A program made the position numbers and the translations under genes. 8,679 nt of DNA. It comes from JBMFVE01 sp049966155. GTDB lineage: Bacteria > Bacteroidota > Ignavibacteria > Kryptoniales > JAKASW01. This document shows, one piece after another, positions 1 through 5,081 of this stretch. Below the pieces are notes generated by a model. The model did no database searches. It was not told where the DNA came from and saw only the letters and a list, made by a program, of their open reading frames with translations. The stretch lies in NCBI GenBank assembly GCA_049966155.1, contig JBMFVE010000022.1:1-8679 (forward strand), written 5' to 3'. Numbering within the stretch: position 1 is the first letter of the stretch; every line of letters begins with the position of its first letter.

Positions 1-72
1 AACTTCCAGCTCCGGCTGGATAGAGACGAAGAAGATGGTCCTGATGAAATAACCGCATTTGTCAACTCATAA
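1..72 (+). CDS. possible 3' end of an unidentified gene (partial)
   Basis: Frame 1 is open from the first base to a TAA at 70-72 and would give a 23-residue acidic tail, ending in ITAFVNS with a DRDEEDG stretch before it. The other two forward frames close sooner, at 21 and 52. Only 72 bases are visible, so the open frame could be chance. I do not recognise the tail and assign no function. A stem-loop begins 9 bases after the stop, which is mildly in favour of a gene end here. Confidence 0.3.
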   Translation, partial: NFQLRLDRDEEDGPDEITAFVNS

Positions 73-81
73 GAGGCTAAA

Positions 82-101
82 TTTCAGATCGACGTCTGAA
101 A
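82..101 (+). other. stem-loop downstream of the putative upstream gene
   Basis: A perfect 7-bp inverted repeat, TTTCAGA at 82-88 and TCTGAAA at 95-101, flanks a 6-base loop. It starts 9 bases after the TAA at 70-72. It is not followed by a T-run (the next bases are AGGCGGGAG), so it is not a standard intrinsic terminator on the + strand. It may be a weak terminator or a transcript-end hairpin, or chance. Confidence 0.3.
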
Positions 102-359
102 AGGCGGGAGAACAAAAAAGAATCAGAGTGACGTAAAAAGACCTTTTTCCTGCAATTATCTCTGTCGGCTTGGTTAGTTGCCTGAATTGTTTAAAGGGTA
201 GCTCTCGACTTCAGACGCCTTCATCTGCGTTGCTTTAAATCTATGAATCTCAAAAGTCATGCCGTTGCTGAGGCCTTATATATTTTGATGGAAACTTAAA
301 AACAAGCATAGGGGATGAAACTGATAAAATTATAGAATAAAGCCGATGTCCGACTTTTC
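102..359. other. non-coding stretch upstream of kdp, no gene recognised
   Basis: No open frame here is long enough, or has a good enough start site, to support a gene. The best candidate is an 18-codon ATG frame at 243-299 without a Shine-Dalgarno sequence. I see no tRNA, no repeat array and no recognisable c-di-AMP (ydaO-type) riboswitch, an element that precedes kdp operons in some other bacteria. Base composition is similar to the rest of the window. Confidence 0.5.
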
Positions 360-378
360 TTTATAATTTCTTTTTACA
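360..378 (+). promoter_or_regulatory. KdpE-operator-like T-rich site
   Basis: The sequence TTTATAATTTCTTTTTACA resembles the E. coli KdpE site as I remember it (TTTATA, a T-run, then TTTACA), but with 2 more bases between the two ends. It is the most T-rich stretch of the upstream region and ends 94 bases before the kdpF ATG. If the promoter at 407-436 is right, the site lies about 65 to 83 bases before the transcription start, close to the distance reported for E. coli. Operator identity is inference by similarity. Confidence 0.45.
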
Positions 379-406
379 AATTAGTTCAGTCTTTGCAAAT
401 TCTTAA

Positions 407-436
407 TTGTTCGCCATGGGGTGCACTGGTTATATT
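407..436 (+). promoter_or_regulatory. putative kdp operon promoter
   Basis: A sigma70-like pair is visible: TTGTTC at 407-412 as a weak -35, 18 bases, then TATATT at 431-436 as a fair -10. Transcription would start near 443 and leave a leader of about 30 bases before kdpF. The weak -35 fits a promoter that needs an activator, here KdpE bound just upstream. The call rests on consensus matching and context only. Confidence 0.35.
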
Positions 437-454
437 CATTCGGTTACTTACAAA

Positions 455-461
455 GTGAGGA
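455..461 (+). promoter_or_regulatory. ribosome binding site of kdpF
   Basis: GTGAGGA contains a GAGG core and ends 11 bases before the ATG at 473. It supports this ATG as the kdpF start. The GAGG at 457-460 can pair with CCTC at 465-468 across a 5-base loop, so the site may be partly masked in the transcript. Confidence 0.5.
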
Positions 462-472
462 AGAACCTCGAC

Positions 473-550
473 ATGGTATTAGAGATTTTGATATCTGTAG
501 CTTTGCTTATATACCTGGTTTATTCCCTGATTAAACCGGAAAAGTTTTAA
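473..550 (+). CDS. kdpF: KdpF, small membrane subunit of the K+-transporting ATPase
   Basis: This encodes a 25-residue peptide that is one hydrophobic helix (about residues 3-20, including LISVALLIYLVY) followed by the short tail SLIKPEKF. A single helix with a C-terminal PEKF is characteristic of KdpF, which is about 29 residues in E. coli. In that family KdpF sits in the inner membrane next to KdpA and stabilises the KdpABC complex. The ATG has a GTGAGGA ribosome binding site upstream, and kdpA follows after 68 bases, the usual gene order. It is too short for ordinary gene callers, so length, tail motif and position are the main evidence. I see no truncation. Confidence 0.88.
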   Translation: MVLEILISVALLIYLVYSLIKPEKF

Positions 551-551
551 T

Positions 552-617
552 ATGCCTATGAAAACTGGAGTTCGTGGCCAGCTTGATGCTGGTTCTGAGG
601 GGGATTACAGGTATTAA
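552..617 (+). other. 21-codon open frame in the kdpF-kdpA gap
   Basis: An ATG two bases after the kdpF stop (a second in-frame ATG is at 558) opens a frame of 21 codons that closes with TAA at 615-617, one base before the kdpA ATG at 619. The peptide is polar (begins MPMKTGV, ends GDYRY) and matches nothing I know. The tight stop-start arrangement would permit ribosomes leaving kdpF to continue to kdpA. It may equally be chance in a short gap. I do not claim a protein-coding gene. Confidence 0.2.
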
Positions 618-618
618 C

Positions 619-2331
619 ATGTCGATGACATTCGGAATACTCGATTTTCGCAACGTTCTTGAGATCCTGGTATTTCTGGTTGCTCTGGCAGGATTAACCC
701 CATTACTGGGATCTTTTATGACGAAAGCACTGAACGGAAAAAAGAATTTTCTGACGCCGGTCTTAGGCGGATTAGAAAGAAGCATATACAGGTATTTCCA
801 CATCGATTACAGCTCTGAAATGAATTGGAGGTCATACCTGTATGCAGTTCTGGGATTCAGTGTTGTTGGATTGATTGTGCTCTGGCTTCTGCAGATTTTT
901 CAGCAGTACCTTCCCTTAAATCCAGCACACCTGCCAGGTGTCTCAGTGGATCTGGCGTTCAATACAGCGGTAAGCTATGTCACAAATACAAATTGGCAAT
1001 CTTATGCTGGAGAAACCACTCTGAGTTACTTCACACAGATGGTAGGCCTTACAGTTCAGAACTTCGTCAGTCCTGCAGTAGGCATGGGCATTCTGCTTGC
1101 TTTAATTCGTGGAATTGCCAGAAAGTCAACCGATACAATTGGCAATTTCTGGGTTGATATCGTTCGGATGGTTGTTTACGTACTCCTCCCGATTTCGATA
1201 ATACTGACTATAGCACTTACCAGTGAGGGAGTTGTTCAGACTCTTAATGGGTACGTCCATGCAACATCACTTGAAGGGAAGGAACAAATCATACCGCTCG
1301 GTCCAGCTGCATCGCAGATAGCCATTAAGCAGCTTGGAACTAACGGTGGCGGATTTTTTGGTACCAATAGTGCGCACCCTTTTGAAAATCCAACCCCGTT
1401 GACAAATTTTTTGGAGATGTTGTCATTGCTCCTGATACCATCGGCAAGTTTATACATGTACGGAAAGATGGTGGGATCGCTAAAGCAGGGGATGGTGCTC
1501 TGGTGGGTTATGTTTGCAATGTTTTCTTTAATGCTTGGGTTATCACTCTATTCTGAGTACGCCTTTCATCCTCAATATGCTCTAACTCCTTCCATGGAGG
1601 GTAAAGAGACACGTTTTGGTATAACCAATAGCATTATCTGGGAAACAGCCACTACTTCATCTTCTAACGGGGCTGTAAATTGCATGTTTGATAGTCTAAC
1701 ACCTCTTTCCGGGCTGACTGCCATGCTCAACATGATGACAGGAGAGGTAATATTTGGGGGCATCGGGTCCGGGCTTGTAGGTATGCTTCTATCTGTGTTT
1801 CTGGCTGTTTTTATAGCAGGACTTATGGTGGGGAGGACACCTGAATACCTCGGGAAGAAGATTGAAGCCTTTGAAGTAAAGATGTCTGTTATAGGGCTCC
1901 TTTCACCAAGCGCTGTAATCTTAATATTGTCCGCTTTCGCATCGGTTACCAGAGTGGGAATCTCACCTCTGGGCAACAACGGGCCTCATGGACTTTCGGA
2001 AATCCTGTATGCCTTCACATCAGGGGCAGCAAATAACGGCAGTGCTTTTGCAGGGCTGAATGCAAATACGATTTTCTATAATATCGCTATCGCGCTGGAT
2101 ATGATTATAGGAAGGTTTGTCCCTATTGCAACAACTCTTGCAATTGCTGGCAGCCTTGCCCGCAAGAAAGCTGTTCCCCCCTCAGCGGGAACATTCCCAA
2201 CTGACACAATATTATTTGCATTCTTGCTGACGGGAGTTATTATTATAGTAACAGCTCTAACGTTCTTTCCGGTGGTCGCACTGGGCCCATTGGCAGAACA
2301 TTTTCTTATGCTGGCTGGGAAGACATTTTAA
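619..2331 (+). CDS. kdpA: KdpA, K+-channel-like subunit of the Kdp ATPase
   Basis: KdpA is the inner-membrane subunit that selects and binds K+ and is related to Trk/Ktr-type potassium transporters. The 570-residue product is close to the 557 of E. coli. All four pore-loop (selectivity filter) regions are visible: VTNTNWQSYAGETT at about 121-134, LGTNGGGFF at 239-247, TTSSSNGAVN at 345-354 and ANNGSAFAGL at 471-480. The family segments PFENPTPLTN (254-263), GRTPEYLGKKIEA (405-417) and GPHGLSEILYAF (455-466) are also present. I chose ATG 619 because homologues begin close to the EILVFLVAL helix and an AGG lies 7 bases upstream. A GTG at 574 in the same frame would add 15 residues but has an SD spaced only 3 bases away. 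One oddity is Phe357 after the third filter, where E. coli has His. Confidence 0.96.
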   Translation: MSMTFGILDFRNVLEILVFLVALAGLTPLLGSFMTKALNGKKNFLTPVLGGLERSIYRYFHIDYSSEMNWRSYLYAVLGFSVVGLIVLWLLQIFQQYLPLNPAHLPGVSVDLAFNTAVSYVTNTNWQSYAGETTLSYFTQMVGLTVQNFVSPAVGMGILLALIRGIARKSTDTIGNFWVDIVRMVVYVLLPISIILTIALTSEGVVQTLNGYVHATSLEGKEQIIPLGPAASQIAIKQLGTNGGGFFGTNSAHPFENPTPLTNFLEMLSLLLIPSASLYMYGKMVGSLKQGMVLWWVMFAMFSLMLGLSLYSEYAFHPQYALTPSMEGKETRFGITNSIIWETATTSSSNGAVNCMFDSLTPLSGLTAMLNMMTGEVIFGGIGSGLVGMLLSVFLAVFIAGLMVGRTPEYLGKKIEAFEVKMSVIGLLSPSAVILILSAFASVTRVGISPLGNNGPHGLSEILYAFTSGAANNGSAFAGLNANTIFYNIAIALDMIIGRFVPIATTLAIAGSLARKKAVPPSAGTFPTDTILFAFLLTGVIIIVTALTFFPVVALGPLAEHFLMLAGKTF

Positions 2332-2341
2332 AACAGGTCTT

Positions 2342-4456
2342 ATGATATCAGAACAAAAAAAAGGGCATAAATCGACCCGCACGTTTGATAGGAAGATAAT
2401 TCAGAGAGCGGTGCGTGACTCGTTTAAGAAACTCAATCCAAAGATTCTTTTAAAAAATCCGGTTATTTTTGTTGTCGAGGTGGTCGCATTTCTATCAACA
2501 TACACAGTGTTGAGGCAGGTAATAGTCCATCAGTTATCAGATATTAACTTCAATATTCAGGTTACATTCTGGCTCTGGGTTACAGTACTTTTTGCAAACT
2601 TTGCCGAAGCATTGGCAGAAGGGAGGGGCAAAGCTCAGGCAGAGGCACTTCGGAAGGCCAGATCCCAGACAATTGCAAGAAGATTGCAGGACGGCAAAGA
2701 GGAGAAAATAAACGCAACTGAATTGGCCAGTGGAGATATAGTTGTGTGTGAGGCTGGAGATATCATTCCTGCTGATGGCGTTGTAATTGAGGGAATCGCC
2801 AGTGTGGACGAATCAGCCATAACAGGGGAATCCGCTCCCGTCATAAGGGAAAGCGGCGAGGAAAGAAGCTCGGTGACGGGTGGGACCAAAGTTCTCAGCG
2901 ATCGGATCCTGGTGCGTATAACAGCTGAACCGGGGGAGACGTTTGTTGACAGAATGATTAGACTTGTCGAGGGTGCAAAGAGGCAAAAAACGCCCAATGA
3001 AATTGCTCTGACAATCCTTCTCTCCGCTTTGACAATCGTGTTTTTACTTGTGGTGTCAACATTTCCTGCTTTCATGCAATATGCAGGAAATGTTTCAGGA
3101 ATTTCTATAAAAAGTTATACTTCACTCCCGATATTAGCCTCTCTTCTTGTCTGTCTTGTACCAACCACAATTGGTGGACTCTTGAGTGCAATAGGGATCA
3201 GTGGCATGGACCGCTTGATTAAAAGAAATGTTATAGCAACGAGTGGTAGAGCAGCCGAAGCTGCGGGCGATGTTGATGTCTTACTCCTGGATAAAACAGG
3301 AACCATTACACTCGGGAATAGAATGGCTGCTGATTTTCTGCCGGCGCCTGGCGTGACCGTCGAAAGACTTGCTGAAGCTGCACAACTTTCATCAATTGCA
3401 GATGAGACCCCTGAGGGAAGATCAATTGTAATACTTGCGAAAGAAAAGTATGGGTTGCGAGCTACGGAAGTCAGAGATGCTGATGTGACATTTATACCTT
3501 TTTCAGCGCAAACAAAAATGAGTGGTGTGGACATTCCAGGCAAGGACGGTCGGGAAGCACGTTCTATAAGGAAGGGCTCTGGTGAATCAATAAAGAGCTA
3601 CGTTGCTAGTTTGGGAAAATCGTTTCCATCGAGTGTCCAGAGGACAATTGATGAGGTTGCTCGCAACGGCTCTACTCCTCTTGTCGTGGTTGAGAATGGA
3701 GTAGTTCTGGGTGTGGTGGAACTCAAGGATGTAGTTAAAGGGGGAATTAAGGAGAGGTTTGCTCAGCTTCGTAAAATGGGAATACGGACAGTAATGATAA
3801 CAGGCGACAATGCTCTGACTGCTGCTGCAATTGCAGCAGAGGCTGGCGTGGATGATTTTATAGCGGAAGCAAAGCCAGAGGACAAGTTAGAGCGAATCAG
3901 GGCTGAACAGGCAAATGGCCATCTTGTTGGAATGATTGGTGATGGCACAAACGATGCTCCAGCGCTTGCGCAGGCTGATGTTGGTATAGCAATGAACAGT
4001 GGAACGCAGGCAGCCAGAGAAGCAGGAAACATGGTTGATCTGGACAGCAATCCAACAAAATTAATTGAGGTGGTGGAGATAGGCAAACAACTCCTCATGA
4101 CCCGTGGAGCGCTTACAACATTCAGCATAGCAAACGATGTGTCGAAGTACTTTGCAATTATTCCGGCAATGACCTCAGCCCTTTATGCATTTGGAAAAGC
4201 CTTTGGCCCCCTTGAAGCGTTAAACATAATGAAGCTTGGCTCCCCACAGAGTGCCATTCTCAGTGCAGTGATATTTAATGCGCTGATCATTGTCCTCCTT
4301 GTGCCCCTGGCGCTGAAAGGAGTGAAATATCGACCAGCCGGAGCAGGAGCTATTCTTAAAAGAAACCTTTTAATTTATGGTGCAGGGGGATTAATTGCTC
4401 CATTTATAGGCATAAAGTTGATAGATTTATTAATTAATGCCTTAAAAATTGTTTAA
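2342..4456 (+). CDS. kdpB: KdpB, catalytic P-type ATPase subunit
   Basis: KdpB hydrolyses ATP through a phospho-aspartate intermediate to drive K+ into the cell with KdpA. Visible elements in order are: first membrane helices (about 40-90), actuator loop TGES (161-164), membrane motif PTTIGG (274-279), phosphorylation motif DKTGT with Asp317, nucleotide-domain FSAQTKMSG (387-395) and KGS (411-413), hinge TGDN (487-490), GDGTNDAP (533-540), and the fifth-helix charged pair Asp599 and Lys602 in FSIANDVSKYF, which couples the pump in E. coli. Ser164 corresponds to the E. coli TGES serine reported to be phosphorylated for inhibition at high K+. At 704 residues it is about 20 longer than E. coli KdpB; much of the excess seems to be a basic N-terminal leader. 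The ATG lies 10 bases after kdpA, with a weak AGG before it. Confidence 0.98.
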   Translation: MISEQKKGHKSTRTFDRKIIQRAVRDSFKKLNPKILLKNPVIFVVEVVAFLSTYTVLRQVIVHQLSDINFNIQVTFWLWVTVLFANFAEALAEGRGKAQAEALRKARSQTIARRLQDGKEEKINATELASGDIVVCEAGDIIPADGVVIEGIASVDESAITGESAPVIRESGEERSSVTGGTKVLSDRILVRITAEPGETFVDRMIRLVEGAKRQKTPNEIALTILLSALTIVFLLVVSTFPAFMQYAGNVSGISIKSYTSLPILASLLVCLVPTTIGGLLSAIGISGMDRLIKRNVIATSGRAAEAAGDVDVLLLDKTGTITLGNRMAADFLPAPGVTVERLAEAAQLSSIADETPEGRSIVILAKEKYGLRATEVRDADVTFIPFSAQTKMSGVDIPGKDGREARSIRKGSGESIKSYVASLGKSFPSSVQRTIDEVARNGSTPLVVVENGVVLGVVELKDVVKGGIKERFAQLRKMGIRTVMITGDNALTAAAIAAEAGVDDFIAEAKPEDKLERIRAEQANGHLVGMIGDGTNDAPALAQADVGIAMNSGTQAAREAGNMVDLDSNPTKLIEVVEIGKQLLMTRGALTTFSIANDVSKYFAIIPAMTSALYAFGKAFGPLEALNIMKLGSPQSAILSAVIFNALIIVLLVPLALKGVKYRPAGAGAILKRNLLIYGAGGLIAPFIGIKLIDLLINALKIV

Positions 4457-4472
4457 AACTGATGCTGGTACG

Positions 4473-5060
4473 ATGAAAAAGTTTATTATAGAATCAATAA
4501 AGGTGCTTTTTGCGATGACATTGCTGACGGGTGTAATTTATCCGTTAGCAATGACGGGGATTGTTCAATTGATTTTTCCTCATAAGGCAAATGGAAGCCT
4601 GATAAAGTTGAATGGAAAGATTGTTGGGTCAGAACTAATTGGTCAGGCATTTACAGATGATAAATATTTCTGGCCGCGGCCTTCAGCGACGGGGTACGAT
4701 GCGTTACCATCCGGTGCGAGCAACTATGCTGTTACGAGCGACACTCTATTAAAACTCACAATCAGTCGGAGAAAAGCTTTTACAAGGAAGAACCTGCTGC
4801 CTTCTGATAGCCTTGTGCCTCCTGAGATGATTTACGCTTCGGGAAGTGGACTTGACCCGCATATCAGCCCGGAGGCAGCATTTCTGCAAATAAATAGAGT
4901 TGCCTCAGCGCGTCATTTCAACAGGGCACAAAAAGATGAGCTGCGAAAATTGGTTTCCAGTTTCATAGAGCATCGTCAACTTGGATTTCTGGGGGAATCG
5001 AGGGTAAATGTGCTTTTGCTGAACATTGCGCTTGACACGATGACTTTTTCTGGTAAATAA
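4473..5060 (+). CDS. kdpC: KdpC, accessory subunit of the Kdp ATPase
   Basis: KdpC has one N-terminal membrane helix and an outside domain, and is thought to raise KdpB affinity for ATP and help hold the complex together. The 195-residue product matches the usual size (190 in E. coli). The membrane helix covers about residues 8-34. The family blocks YFWPRPSATGYDALPSGASN (65-84) and ASGSGLDPHISPEAAFLQ (122-139) are clear. The usual SNLGPT stretch reads SNYAVT here (83-88). I chose ATG 4473, which gives the standard MKKFIIESIK start 16 bases after kdpB. An in-frame TTG at 4449 overlaps the kdpB stop and would add 8 atypical residues. No strong ribosome binding site is seen for either, so translation may depend on coupling to kdpB. 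Confidence 0.95.
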   Translation: MKKFIIESIKVLFAMTLLTGVIYPLAMTGIVQLIFPHKANGSLIKLNGKIVGSELIGQAFTDDKYFWPRPSATGYDALPSGASNYAVTSDTLLKLTISRRKAFTRKNLLPSDSLVPPEMIYASGSGLDPHISPEAAFLQINRVASARHFNRAQKDELRKLVSSFIEHRQLGFLGESRVNVLLLNIALDTMTFSGK

Positions 5061-5081
5061 TCTGATTAAATTAAGTTGAAA

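Noticed and set aside
135..148. AAAAAG-AC-CTTTTT inverted repeat as a terminator
   Set aside because: The stem would be almost all A-T with a loop too small for the full pairing, and no GC-rich core is present.
93..217. 8-bp inverted repeat CGTCTGAA (93-100) and TTCAGACG (210-217)
   Set aside because: The arms are 109 bases apart, do not extend, and one arm already belongs to the tighter stem at 82-101. Probably chance.
195..299. Open + strand frame of 34 codons, including an 18-codon ATG frame at 243-299
   Set aside because: There is no ribosome binding site before the ATG at 243, the peptide is short, and it resembles nothing I know. An open run of this length is expected by chance in 400 bases.
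300..472. c-di-AMP (ydaO-type) riboswitch before the kdp operon
   Set aside because: Such switches precede kdp genes in some bacteria, but I see none of the conserved G-rich blocks, and the predicted leader of about 30 bases is too short.
548..562. Possible frameshift at the end of kdpF
   Set aside because: Careful base counting gives GAA AAG TTT TAA, so the peptide ends in the family-typical PEKF and the gene is intact.
825..1157. 110-codon + strand frame overlapping kdpA
   Set aside because: It lies wholly within conserved kdpA sequence in another frame and its Cys/Ser-rich translation shows no domain.
3115..3543. 142-codon open frame on the - strand inside kdpB, along with similar - strand frames inside kdpA, kdpD and kdpE
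   Set aside because: They lie opposite strongly conserved coding sequence, give low-complexity Ser/Ala/Pro-rich translations, and have no recognisable domains. They are shadows of the real genes.
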